DNA of 64,000 nucleotides from positions 34,688 through 98,687 of the forward strand of contig NZ_RHHR01000037.1 of NCBI RefSeq assembly GCF_003710915.1, written 5' to 3'. Under the pieces are notes generated by a model that worked only from the letters and a program-made list of their open reading frames with translations, did no database searches and was not told where the DNA came from. Source of the stretch: Brevibacillus invocatus (GTDB lineage Bacteria; Bacillota; Bacilli; Brevibacillales; Brevibacillaceae). Positions 55,808 through 63,817 of the stretch are shown here, piece by piece. The stretch's first letter is position 1. Every line of letters begins with the position of its first letter. The position numbers and the translations under genes are program-made.

Positions 55808-57559
55808 ATGAATATCGCAAAAATCATTTCCACAAGTACAGCGAGCCTGCTGCTCAGCTCCTTGCTGGTAAGCGCCGCCAGTGCAGCTGGCGGCTCATCT
55901 GCGCCCTTCAGCATCAAATCGGCTGATTTGGTCATCGAGGATGCCAAGGTGTACACGGTAGACAAAGACAAGCCTTGGGCAGAGGCAATCGCCATTAAAA
56001 ACGGCGAGATCGTGTACGTCGGAACGAACAACGGCGTAAAGAAATTTAAAGGCGAGCAGACCCAAGTGATTGACCTGGATGGCAAGATGGTCATGCCCGG
56101 AATGATGGACAACCATAATCATGCCCATTATTTCGTCCGAGAGATCTTTTCCTTGCCGCTGTTTGGAAAATCGACTTTAGAAGAGTATCAAGCTGCCTTG
56201 AAGGCGTATCTCGAAGAACATCCTGACATTCAGTTCGTGCAGGGAATGGGCTGGCAAGCTCCCGTATTTGGTCCTACTGGTCCATCTAAAGAGCTTTTAG
56301 ACGAGCTGGCGCCAAACGTACCAGTAGTCCTGACATCCGAAGACGGACATTCCGCATGGGTCAATTCGAAGGCGTTGGAGCTGGCGGGCATCACCAAGGA
56401 AACAGCAGATCCCAAAGACGGCTTGATTGAGCGCGATCCGAAAACAGGTGAGCCAAGCGGCACCTTGCGCGAGGGAGCAAAAGACCTGCTGAAGCCGATC
56501 TTGCCAAGCGATTACACGGTGGAGCAATACAAGGAAGCCATCCACGGCTTTGAGAAAAAGGCAGCATCGATGGGGATTACCGAGGTACATATTCCGGCAA
56601 TTAGCCCGGATAGCAATCCATACAAGGCATTCAAAGAGCTGGAAGCAGCCAATGACTTGCATATGCGCTATCGCCTTGCATTTCGAGGAGAGGCTGCAGA
56701 GATCGACAAGCAGCTCCCAGTATTTGTTCAGGAAAGAGCGAAAAACCAAGGGCCTTTGTTCCAAACCAACTCCGTCAAGCTGTTTATGGATGGCGTCGTC
56801 GAAGGCGGCACTGCATGGCTGAACGAGTCCTACGAGCATAAGGACAATTTCAATGGTATCGCGGAAGTAGAACCAGAAGTGTTGAACAAGGCTGTGGTCG
56901 CTTTGGATGAAGCAGGCTTCCAGGTTCACGTGCACTCGATCGGAGATAAAGCGACGTCAACCGTACTGGATTCCTTCGCACTGGCGAAGAAAGACAACGC
57001 CACAGACGACGCGCGTCACGCCATTACCCATATTCAACTCGTCACGCCTGAGGATGTCAAACGCTTTGGCGAGCTGGGCGTAGTGGCGGATGCACAAGTA
57101 TTCTGGCATATGGAGGAAAAGGGATACTTCGAGCAGTCTGTCGAGTTCTTGGGAGATGAACGCGCGCATCATCAATACCCGCTGAAAAGCTTTATGGATG
57201 CAGGCGCCATCTTCACCAACTCCAGCGACTACCCTGTAACGGTGAACTGGAACCCTATGCAAGCCATTCAGATCGGGGTCACCCGCATGGAAATCGGGGA
57301 GACGGATGTCAATCGCACACTTTGGCCGGAAGAGCGTGTCAGTGTAGCGGACATGATCAAAGCGCTGACCTACAACGGCGCGTACGCCAACTTCATGGAG
57401 CAGGAAGTCGGATCGATTGAGGTAGGGAAGAAGGCAGATATCATCGTATTGGATAAAAATCTGTTGGAAATCCCGGCAAGTGAGATCAGTGAAACCAAAG
57501 TGCTGCTGACGTTGTTTGAAGGGCAGGTAGTGTATCGGGATAGCTCATTGAAGGAATAG
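55808..57559 (+). CDS. Secreted amidohydrolase (YtcJ-like)
   Basis: A 583-residue metal-dependent hydrolase of the amidohydrolase_3 family with an N-terminal signal peptide ending near SAASAAGG. Metal-site motifs: MPGMMDNHNHAHYF (HxH), HVHSIGD, HAITHIQ and TNSSDYPV (late aspartate), followed by the closing beta sandwich (GSIEVGKKADIIVLD). YtcJ relatives act on N-acyl or formamide-type substrates. Secretion is unusual for the family, most members of which are cytoplasmic. The ATG at 55808 is 5 bases after GGGGGAT. Confidence 0.9.
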   Translation: MNIAKIISTSTASLLLSSLLVSAASAAGGSSAPFSIKSADLVIEDAKVYTVDKDKPWAEAIAIKNGEIVYVGTNNGVKKFKGEQTQVIDLDGKMVMPGMMDNHNHAHYFVREIFSLPLFGKSTLEEYQAALKAYLEEHPDIQFVQGMGWQAPVFGPTGPSKELLDELAPNVPVVLTSEDGHSAWVNSKALELAGITKETADPKDGLIERDPKTGEPSGTLREGAKDLLKPILPSDYTVEQYKEAIHGFEKKAASMGITEVHIPAISPDSNPYKAFKELEAANDLHMRYRLAFRGEAAEIDKQLPVFVQERAKNQGPLFQTNSVKLFMDGVVEGGTAWLNESYEHKDNFNGIAEVEPEVLNKAVVALDEAGFQVHVHSIGDKATSTVLDSFALAKKDNATDDARHAITHIQLVTPEDVKRFGELGVVADAQVFWHMEEKGYFEQSVEFLGDERAHHQYPLKSFMDAGAIFTNSSDYPVTVNWNPMQAIQIGVTRMEIGETDVNRTLWPEERVSVADMIKALTYNGAYANFMEQEVGSIEVGKKADIIVLDKNLLEIPASEISETKVLLTLFEGQVVYRDSSLKE

Positions 57560-57600
57560 AGTAGGTGGAATGTTTCTTATTTGGAATTAAGTAAAAACGT

Positions 57601-57653
57601 TCAGGCCTTATCTTGGTGTATTCAACCAGGATAAGGCCTGAAAGGCTTTTTGT
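57601..57653 (+). terminator. Long hairpin after the amidohydrolase gene
   Basis: TTCAGGCCTTATC (57601-57613) pairs perfectly with GATAAGGCCTGAA (57631-57643); inner bases extend the stem to 18-19 bp with a 7-nt loop. The T5 tract comes only 7 bases later, where a smaller GCCT/AGGC stem could act as terminator. Confidence 0.6.
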
Positions 57654-57700
57654 ATGGCTTTTTATTCATAGAATAGAAAGGGTGTCTATGTAGATGAAGA

Positions 57701-58207
57701 TCACTCTTGGTTCCTGGTCAAGCTGTATCCGCTGTACACCTCATCCCAATTCAGCGGCCGACCCATCCGTTTTTCCATTTGCCCGAGTGGCTGAAAACCA
57801 AATTGAGCGTATAAGGAATGGGCATCATTTGTGGCGAGTGTAAAACTGGTTCCTTTTAAGTGGGGATGTTCAACAATGATGCTCATCAGCCATTTGCTGA
57901 GCCCCTTACCTCTATATCCGGGTAGAACGAAGACATCGCCTAACCAAGAGAAGCGGACAAAATCCGAAACAACTCTAGCAAAACCCACTTGTTTAGCCTG
58001 ACCGATCGAAGGGTTGCCTTCGTAGATTCCGTAGCATAGGCTTGAATGGGTAATCGCTGCTTGTACCAGCTCTTTTGCAATGCCGTTCGCCCAATAGGAT
58101 TCTTTATTGAGGAATTGATAGATGGCTTCGACGTCTAAATAATCTTTATTTGTACTGATAGTGAATTCATCGTTTCTGGTCCAAAGTTGATCTTGAGTGA
58201 GTGGCAC
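57701..58207 (-). CDS. GNAT family N-acetyltransferase
   Basis: A 168-residue acetyltransferase. The acetyl-CoA loop is GYRGKGLSKWLM (~98-109), preceded by the beta-4 strand WLGDVFVLP and followed by YAQFGFQPLGQMEKRM, the C-terminal GNAT motif B. The acceptor substrate is unknown. The GTG start follows GGGAGGAAA by a few bases. It is the last chromosomal gene before the tRNA-Ala and the island. Confidence 0.9.
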   Translation of the reverse strand: MPLTQDQLWTRNDEFTISTNKDYLDVEAIYQFLNKESYWANGIAKELVQAAITHSSLCYGIYEGNPSIGQAKQVGFARVVSDFVRFSWLGDVFVLPGYRGKGLSKWLMSIIVEHPHLKGTSFTLATNDAHSLYAQFGFQPLGQMEKRMGRPLNWDEVYSGYSLTRNQE

Positions 58208-58391
58208 GAGCTTTCCTCCCGGTCCGAATTGGTTTGGAAATTTATACAGTTAAATGTATTTTGTATACCGTTATTTCGTCAAGCTGATGTTGTCATTTTC
58301 GGGTTGGACACAATTTACCGAGTTGTTTGAGAACGTCTACTGTGTACATACAAGCCGTATTCGTATATGGATAATTTAGGCGCAAATTTTG

Positions 58392-58420
58392 TTGACATTG
58401 AATTTTCTCCATGCTAAGAT
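58392..58420 (+). promoter_or_regulatory. Promoter of tRNA-Ala
   Basis: Perfect TTGACA (58392-58397), 17-bp spacer, TAAGAT (58415-58420) with extended TGC; the start is about 12 bases before the tRNA. Confidence 0.85.
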
Positions 58421-58438
58421 AAATCTTGTTCAGTTCAT

Positions 58439-58514
58439 GGGGCATTAGCTCAGCTGGGAGAGCGCTACACTGGCAGTGTAGAGGTCAGCGGTTCGATCCC
58501 GCTATGCTCCACCA
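58439..58514 (+). tRNA. tRNA-Ala (anticodon GGC), CCA encoded
   Basis: 76 nt. Acceptor GGGGCAT pairs with ATGCTCC (one G-U), followed by ACCA. The anticodon arm CTACA-CTGGCAG-TGTAG has GGC at 34-36, reading GCC. The T-arm is GCGGTTCGATCCCGC. The 3' 56 bases form part of a 58-bp direct repeat with 63597-63654 and mark the left edge of an inserted island. Confidence 0.97.
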
Positions 58515-58516
58515 TA
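58459..58516 (+). repeat. attL-like copy of a 58-bp direct repeat
   Basis: Runs from AGAGCGCTACAC inside the D-arm end of tRNA-Ala to CACCATA after the CCA. Identical over all 58 bases to 63597-63654. Bases before and after differ between the two copies, which defines the repeat limits. Confidence 0.93.
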
Positions 58517-58527
58517 AAGAAGTCGCT

Positions 58528-58556
58528 AAACGCTTGGGTTTCCGAGCGTTTTTTTG
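58528..58556 (+). terminator. Terminator behind tRNA-Ala
   Basis: AAACGCTTGG pairs with TCCGAGCGTTT, followed by T residues. It lies inside the island edge, so it probably arrived with the element. Confidence 0.8.
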
Positions 58557-58677
58557 TATTTCTTGATTAGAACTTGTTTTGTGGTTAAGAGGTCTTACAT
58601 TAATATTGACCTCGTCTGAGTATAAATTTCGCGGCTTATAGTTACTCGCTCCGAGTAGAGTGGGTATGAGAGATAGT

Positions 58678-58720
58678 TAAATAAAGGCAGTGTAGAATCA
58701 CTATGGATTCTACACTGCCT
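58678..58720 (-). terminator. Terminator of the zinc-hook ATPase gene
   Basis: A 15-bp perfect stem, AGGCAGTGTAGAATC (58685-58699) with GATTCTACACTGCCT (58706-58720), loop ACTATG; a T-rich stretch follows on the minus strand. The stem contains GGCAGTGTAGA, identical to the anticodon and 3' anticodon stem of the nearby tRNA-Ala. Confidence 0.8.
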
Positions 58721-58745
58721 ATTCTTGTATTTCTTATAAAAATCG

Positions 58746-61322
58746 TTACGCTGTCGAACGTTTCTTAAATTCCACTAACCATGTTTTTAACCGTTCCATG
58801 TCGGCTTTAAGTTCATCTGGTTCAGGCAACATTACTGGTGTTTCATAAGACTGAGAATGCTCATATGTAGAGTACTTGGTCATATACTCTTCAAACATTT
58901 TACAATCATCTACAGAGATATGAGCCAATTTATGGATTTTTCCCATTGTATTTACTGAGCGCCTAAATCGTTGAACTACATCAGCGAGTAAGTCATTCTC
59001 TATAAAGCGTTCGATTAAAATTCTGAAATCACTGCAAATACCTTTTGCCAGAAGATCGTATTCTAGTCTTCCATGTTCAAGTAAGATTTTCTGTGCTCTA
59101 TTAAGTCTGTCGTTCAGGAGAAGATTTAGTGCCTTATCAGGTTTCTTAGCAAATACAGGGGTTTCCCCAGGTTCACCTGAACCCCAAGATTCTGCTCTAA
59201 GCCATGTTACGGTACAATCTACTCCCAAATCACTTGCAGCCTCTTCAAGTAAAGTCAGAAACGAAAGTCTATGAGTGAAAACAATGACTTGCCGGGATTG
59301 ACTTAGTTTAGCGATTCTTTTAACAGTTGCTTCTTCAAATATTTGATCTAGGGAAGATATTGGGTCATCAAATATGAAGGGAGTGTTATCTGAACTTCCT
59401 TCAACGTCTGCAAGAAATCCAGCAAGGGAGACTATTCGAAACTCACCTTCACTCAGTACTTCTGAAGTACGAACGTTAGTTTGGTTATTTTTAAGTCGGA
59501 TTTGATGATAGATATGTCCTCTCTCGGCCTTACTTTTTATAAGGTCAACATTTATTCTTGAACCACCGAGTTCTTTTAGTTCTTTCTGGAATCTTTTAAT
59601 GTATTCTGCTGTAATCAGCTCGTCAGACAGTGAAGATTTTTTTATAGATAATGCTTGAGTATTTGTCAATGACAGGGCAGTCTTAAATTTTGTAATGCGT
59701 TTTAACTTACTAATATTATCAACAATAATATTTTTGTTTTGATGCAGCCATTTGCGAGCTTCAAGTTCGACAATGTTATTCTTTATCTGATCTCTGTTTT
59801 CCATTTTAGACAACTTATCATAGTCAGCAGCTTGTAGCTCTTTAACAATTGCAGCTTCGTTTAAGGCGGTTAGAATGTCTTCGTGAGGTAAGGGTGCAAG
59901 TTGGTCGAGAGATGTAGCTTCATTTAAACACCTATTTCGATTTTGAAGAGCAGTACAAAAGTCAATTACATTCTGCCTTTCGTCATCAGATGTCATACCC
60001 ATAGAAGTAAAATGTAATGCCAAGGTTGGCTCACTGGGAATCTCTTTAACTGCTTTGATTAATGTAGCAAGATGTTCTTCGGCAGTTTTAGCTTGCTTGT
60101 TAAGGGAAGTTTTTACATATGATTCAAAAGAGTTTAGTCTGCCCTGAGCTTCCAGTGAAAGGGGTTGATGGCATAGTACACAGTTTGAATCGGTGGAAGT
60201 GTATGGAAATGTTTCACTTGGATAGGCATATTGCTCAGAGAATAATCTAGCTTGCTCCCAGAGCAATTTCCAGCTATCAGTACCTATACCTTCAAGCGGA
60301 AGGCCTTCGAATACCTTCTTAGCATCTTCGTCTGCAGCTTTCTTTTTACTCTCATAGTCTACCTTCGCATTGATTATTTTTGTACATGCATCATCGCTTA
60401 AGGAATTTTTTATATCGGTTAATTGAGTATGTAGATTTTTAATACTCTTTGCTGTGTTCTTAAATTGTTTCATCTTTTCAATAGGATCAGTCTCGGCAAT
60501 TTGTTGTCTTTTATTGTTGAGCTCAAATTCATCCGCTTCTATCCACGAACAGCGTGTATCAATATCTTGGGAGAGTGTTTTGTCGCTAATGTTATTTAAC
60601 CACATAACAGATTTGGTTCTTGAACTTCCATCTGGAGGGGTTAATTTTGTCAGAGAAATGCTGTCCATTTCCTGTTTAACTGCTTGTCCGACTTTGATGC
60701 ATGTATCTGTCAATTGACTAAAAAATTTGAGGAGCCAAGGCTCATAAGCAACTTCGTTCTCATCATTGACATATACATTGGCACAGTCAGTATCGTACAG
60801 TTGTAACGTGCTTAACTCATTAATAGGCCCCATTTCGGGAGTCCAATGAACTTCGCTTGCCTTCTCATTTTTGGTAATAGTCAGGCTACATTCTTGGGGT
60901 TGTTGTTCTTTAGCATACACATTCCCCAACAACTTTCCCGGCTTTTTAGCTCCAGAGATATGTTTTAGTAAACGTACATAACTTGATTTACCTGAGCCAT
61001 TTTGACCATAGACAATGGATAAAGAACTACCAAAGGTTATCGGACTTCTTGGACCAAGAGCACTTATTCCCTTAACACTATGTATTGCTTCAAGTCTTAA
61101 TTGTGTCGATGAATCCTTTGCTGAGAGACTATTTGTTTCAACTCGTTTGAATTCCTTTTCTGAATCTAAAAGCTGTACTTCGGCTTTGCATAATTCAATT
61201 AACTCTTGGAGGTCTGTATCAGTCAGTGTATTGCTATTGCTTATTAGACGTGATGCAGCGTCTTGAAGCCAGCGTGGGCGTTGACATAGCCATTGTTCGA
61301 CATTACTGAATATTTCACTCAT
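58746..61322 (-). CDS. Zinc-hook ATPase resembling anticodon nuclease RloC
   Basis: An 858-residue protein. Order: a helical N-terminal module (RPRWLQDAASRLI...LTDTDLQELIELCKAE, 15-48), Walker A GQNGSGKS (106-113), coiled coil, a Rad50-type zinc hook C381-x2-C384 (CVLC), second coiled coil, ABC signature LSEGE (623-627), Walker B ending D652-D653 (FIFDD) and an H-loop (VFTHR). This is the AAA_13/RloC layout and length. The C-terminal ~130 residues hold R767-x3-E771 and H801, spaced like the Arg-Glu-His triad of PrrC. RloC cuts tRNA anticodons after DNA damage or phage infection. It has its own promoter and terminator. Nuclease activity is an inference; ATPase with hook is clear. Confidence 0.8.
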   Translation of the reverse strand: MSEIFSNVEQWLCQRPRWLQDAASRLISNSNTLTDTDLQELIELCKAEVQLLDSEKEFKRVETNSLSAKDSSTQLRLEAIHSVKGISALGPRSPITFGSSLSIVYGQNGSGKSSYVRLLKHISGAKKPGKLLGNVYAKEQQPQECSLTITKNEKASEVHWTPEMGPINELSTLQLYDTDCANVYVNDENEVAYEPWLLKFFSQLTDTCIKVGQAVKQEMDSISLTKLTPPDGSSRTKSVMWLNNISDKTLSQDIDTRCSWIEADEFELNNKRQQIAETDPIEKMKQFKNTAKSIKNLHTQLTDIKNSLSDDACTKIINAKVDYESKKKAADEDAKKVFEGLPLEGIGTDSWKLLWEQARLFSEQYAYPSETFPYTSTDSNCVLCHQPLSLEAQGRLNSFESYVKTSLNKQAKTAEEHLATLIKAVKEIPSEPTLALHFTSMGMTSDDERQNVIDFCTALQNRNRCLNEATSLDQLAPLPHEDILTALNEAAIVKELQAADYDKLSKMENRDQIKNNIVELEARKWLHQNKNIIVDNISKLKRITKFKTALSLTNTQALSIKKSSLSDELITAEYIKRFQKELKELGGSRINVDLIKSKAERGHIYHQIRLKNNQTNVRTSEVLSEGEFRIVSLAGFLADVEGSSDNTPFIFDDPISSLDQIFEEATVKRIAKLSQSRQVIVFTHRLSFLTLLEEAASDLGVDCTVTWLRAESWGSGEPGETPVFAKKPDKALNLLLNDRLNRAQKILLEHGRLEYDLLAKGICSDFRILIERFIENDLLADVVQRFRRSVNTMGKIHKLAHISVDDCKMFEEYMTKYSTYEHSQSYETPVMLPEPDELKADMERLKTWLVEFKKRSTA

Positions 61323-61347
61323 TTATAGTCCTCCCCATATTTAACAT

Positions 61348-61375
61348 ATTATAGTACAATTTTACCATATACCAA
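61348..61375 (-). promoter_or_regulatory. Promoter of the zinc-hook ATPase gene
   Basis: Minus-strand TTGGTA (61375-61370), 16-bp spacer, perfect TATAAT (61353-61348); the ATG follows about 26 bases downstream, with GGGGAGG. Confidence 0.72.
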
Positions 61376-61516
61376 CTTATCTCAATAGCGTACTGGAAAC
61401 TCTGCCTATGGACCTTTTAATCAATAATAAGTGGAATTAATGGTGGGTTATTCAACTTGTAGTTATAAATTTTTGAAAAAATGAAATAGAAGAAGTAGTT
61501 TATCAGGAGGGATTAG

Positions 61517-61636
61517 ATGCGAATTATTACAGACTCAAGTTTAATTACTCATTACCAACGCATTATGGAAGAGAAATTCTTCGAAGCGAAACGAAAAAAT
61601 AAACTGGGTCAAGACATACAAGGAGAAGGTTGGTAA
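61517..61636 (+). CDS. 39-residue protein coupled to the PLD nuclease
   Basis: ATG at 61517 with CAGGAGGG 6 bases upstream, the best ribosome site in the island. The product is short, charged and probably helical (MRIITDSSLITHYQRIMEEK, then FFEAKRKNKLGQDIQGEGW), with no signal or membrane helix. Its TAA overlaps the ATG of the nuclease gene (TAATG), so the two are translationally coupled. I do not recognise it. It might be an inhibitor, cofactor or leader peptide of the nuclease. Confidence 0.65.
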   Translation: MRIITDSSLITHYQRIMEEKFFEAKRKNKLGQDIQGEGW

Positions 61637-62667
61637 TGAAGATTCTAAACAATATCGAGTCTAGTCACTTCAATGACATAAAGGAATTAGTCAGGGATGC
61701 AGATGAGTTTTATATCATTAGTCCATACCTCATGGAGTCTTTCGATGTATTTTTTGACGAGATCATCGCCCCTTCAGGTGTGAAACGTATTGTGCTCATA
61801 ACAACCCTGCGGGACAATGACCCCGACTTGTTTAAGAAGGCAAATTCTCTTTATTCGTTTTCGGTGAATTGCCTTACCCGAACGATTGCATATCGAATTC
61901 ATGTGGACAATAAGCTGCATGGTAAAATTTATATCGCTTGTAAAGATAGTTCTCCGATCAGTGGTATTATCACATCAGCAAACTTTACGGATCGAGGGTT
62001 AAATCATAACCATGAATGGGGTATACAGATCGATGATACTACGCGGCTAAAACAAATTATAACCGATATCAGTAAAGTTAGTAGTCATGCTCTTACGTAC
62101 GAAGAGCTTCACAACATTATTATTAAGATTGATAGTTTCTCTCAGAACGGAGTACCGCTTTCCCCTAAGATCAATCTAAAGATCAACAATTTCATCAAGC
62201 ATAAGGTTGTTGAACCTATGACAGACATTCGCTATTTCATAAAGCCAGTTGGTTTTTCCGATGAGCCGTTTGAGACTACAAGGACTTTATCAAGTGGTAT
62301 TGAGGTCATGCACTTTTCGAAAAGACGCCCAAACTCCATTCGTATTGGTGACATTTTGATATGTTATGGCGTCGGAACGACGAAGCTATTGGGGTACTTC
62401 GAGGTTATTAGCGAACCGTACATTTGGGACGAAAAGAGCAGATGGCCTTGGGAAATTAAAGCAAAAAACCTTAGCCCTAAGTACAGCCAGTCATGGATGT
62501 CTTTCGAAAATACGATCTCATCGATTCAGGCTTCCTTTGATACCATGTATCCCGTTACGTATGTTGGAGGAAAAACTCTTGGAGCATTACAGTTTGGTGC
62601 AGATAAGATTAGGCTATCAGAAGAGTTTGCTAATCATTTACTCAATATAATTGATAGCAGTATATAA
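61636..62667 (+). CDS. PLD-type nuclease with PUA/EVE-like C-terminal domain
   Basis: A 343-residue protein. Residues ~1-135 are a single phospholipase-D domain: EFYIISPYL, the HxK motif H95-G-K97 (KLHGKIYIA) and N116 in TSANFTDRGL, as in BfiI/NgoFVII-type restriction nucleases that dimerise to build one active site. Residues ~225-343 contain RIGDILICYGVGTTKLLGYFEV and RWPWEIKAKNL, which look like a PUA/EVE-type module; EVE domains read modified bases in DNA. The combination suggests a modification-dependent nuclease. Start chosen at the ATG 61636 that overlaps the upstream stop; two codons earlier a TTG is also in frame. Confidence 0.72.
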   Translation: MKILNNIESSHFNDIKELVRDADEFYIISPYLMESFDVFFDEIIAPSGVKRIVLITTLRDNDPDLFKKANSLYSFSVNCLTRTIAYRIHVDNKLHGKIYIACKDSSPISGIITSANFTDRGLNHNHEWGIQIDDTTRLKQIITDISKVSSHALTYEELHNIIIKIDSFSQNGVPLSPKINLKINNFIKHKVVEPMTDIRYFIKPVGFSDEPFETTRTLSSGIEVMHFSKRRPNSIRIGDILICYGVGTTKLLGYFEVISEPYIWDEKSRWPWEIKAKNLSPKYSQSWMSFENTISSIQASFDTMYPVTYVGGKTLGALQFGADKIRLSEEFANHLLNIIDSSI

Positions 62668-62733
62668 ATCTATTAAATGGTAGAAGAGTCTGTAGATTAT
62701 GCTCAACAGTTTGTTGTTTTAAGGAGTGATTTA

Positions 62734-63537
62734 ATGATATGTAAATTGTGTGGAAATCCAAACATGGACAAACCTGAAAGTCATATAGTTTCTAAATTTT
62801 TTTTCGATTGGTTAAAACGCACTTCGCCAACGGGGTTTTTAAGAGAACCGCAAAATTCCAATAAAAGGTTGCAGGATGGCTTAAAGCTTGAATTCCTCTG
62901 TTCAAACTGTGAGAAGGTTATGGGTAAATGGGAAAAGAGCTTCTCAGAAAAAATATTTAAACCTTTATCTAATTGTAACGCAACATTTTCATTTAAGTGT
63001 GATGATGAATATATACTGAAGTTTGGTGTATCAATTGTATGGAGAGCATTGGAATATAATTATGGAATGAACTTAATCTCAGACATGACTGAAGAAGAAC
63101 TAAATGATATGCAAAAAGCATTGGAAACTTGGAAGGATTATTTATTAGATAATTCACAAGGAATAGGAAAAAACCATGTTTACATTATTCCTGTAAAGCA
63201 ATTTCTTGATAATGGTCAGCCAATTAGTATAGCCTACAATAGAAGCGTGGGTATTGATTTTAAAGTGTTTGATGACCAATACTGGGGCTTTGTATTTGTA
63301 AAGGTACCAAATATGATTATAATTGGTGATGTGATAGGTGACCCCGACTCAAACATGAAAAAGTATCAAATTTATAAACAGAACACCATAAAAGATGAGG
63401 TTCTTCCAATTATTCCTGAAGTAGTAGTTCGTGTTATTAATAATAGTATTGCTCACTTTGAAAAAGGTGCCGAAAATATTAGCCAACATCAAATTGAAAA
63501 AATTAGATATACCTATAATAAGACAAGCAATAAGTAA
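62734..63537 (+). CDS. Zinc-finger protein with HNH-like features, unknown function
   Basis: A 267-residue protein from the ATG at 62734, 7 bases after AAGGAG. The N-terminal ~90 residues have two CxxC pairs (C3/C6 in CKLCG and the pair in LCSNCEK) around PESHIVSKFFFDWLKR. The CxxC...SHI..K...CxxC pattern is that of treble-clef fingers found in HNH nucleases, but a complete HNH triad cannot be assigned. The rest (~95-267) has no motif I recognise. The gene is very AT-rich compared with the chromosome and lies 66 bp after the PLD gene, probably in the same transcript. Confidence 0.68.
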   Translation: MICKLCGNPNMDKPESHIVSKFFFDWLKRTSPTGFLREPQNSNKRLQDGLKLEFLCSNCEKVMGKWEKSFSEKIFKPLSNCNATFSFKCDDEYILKFGVSIVWRALEYNYGMNLISDMTEEELNDMQKALETWKDYLLDNSQGIGKNHVYIIPVKQFLDNGQPISIAYNRSVGIDFKVFDDQYWGFVFVKVPNMIIIGDVIGDPDSNMKKYQIYKQNTIKDEVLPIIPEVVVRVINNSIAHFEKGAENISQHQIEKIRYTYNKTSNK

Positions 63538-63596
63538 AAGGGTTCTAATTTCAGTTTTTCTCCATAAATGTTAGGCTGTTAAATAACCACTACGGC

Positions 63597-63654
63597 AGAG
63601 CGCTACACTGGCAGTGTAGAGGTCAGCGGTTCGATCCCGCTATGCTCCACCATA
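63597..63654 (+). repeat. attR-like copy of the 58-bp repeat (partial tRNA-Ala)
   Basis: Perfect copy of 58459-58516. It lacks the acceptor 5' strand and most of the D-arm, so it is not a working tRNA gene. The sequence on its right, with a terminator at 63695-63719, is probably the original chromosomal flank of tRNA-Ala. Confidence 0.93.
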
Positions 63655-63694
63655 CATAAAACCTTGATATAACTTGATTGTTCAAATGCTCACG

Positions 63695-63719
63695 AGTCAC
63701 CTGAAAAGGTGGCTTTTTT
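63695..63719 (+). terminator. Terminator right of attR
   Basis: AGTCACCT (63695-63702), GAAA loop, AGGTGGCT (63707-63714), then T5. Probably the ancestral tRNA-Ala terminator displaced by the island. A further palindrome GAGGGGC-GCAA-GCCCCTC follows at 63745-63762. Confidence 0.8.
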
Positions 63720-63817
63720 ACTATATAGGAAAGTATATAATTTTGAGGGGCGCAAGCCCCTCTATTTGTTGGTAAAATCGTTATATGGAGACAAATATTC
63801 TTAAACAGATTTCTCAA

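Larger units (their letters stand above)
58517..63596. mobile_element. Putative defence island between tRNA-Ala repeats
   Basis: About 5.1 kb bounded by two copies of a 58-bp direct repeat, one being the 3' part of tRNA-Ala. It is distinctly AT-rich and carries an RloC-like ATPase, a small protein/PLD nuclease pair and a zinc-finger protein. No integrase, excisionase, relaxase or phage gene is present, so mobility would depend on a recombinase supplied elsewhere, or the element has decayed. Confidence 0.8.

Noticed and set aside
58746..63537. Septu (PtuA-PtuB) type defence system
   Set aside because: Septu has an ATPase and HNH protein adjacent in one operon. Here the ATPase is on the opposite strand, has a zinc hook and long coiled coils, and the CxxC protein lies behind a PLD gene.
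63597..63654. Second tRNA-Ala gene
   Set aside because: Only the 3' part is present; the acceptor 5' strand and D-arm are missing, so it cannot fold as a tRNA.
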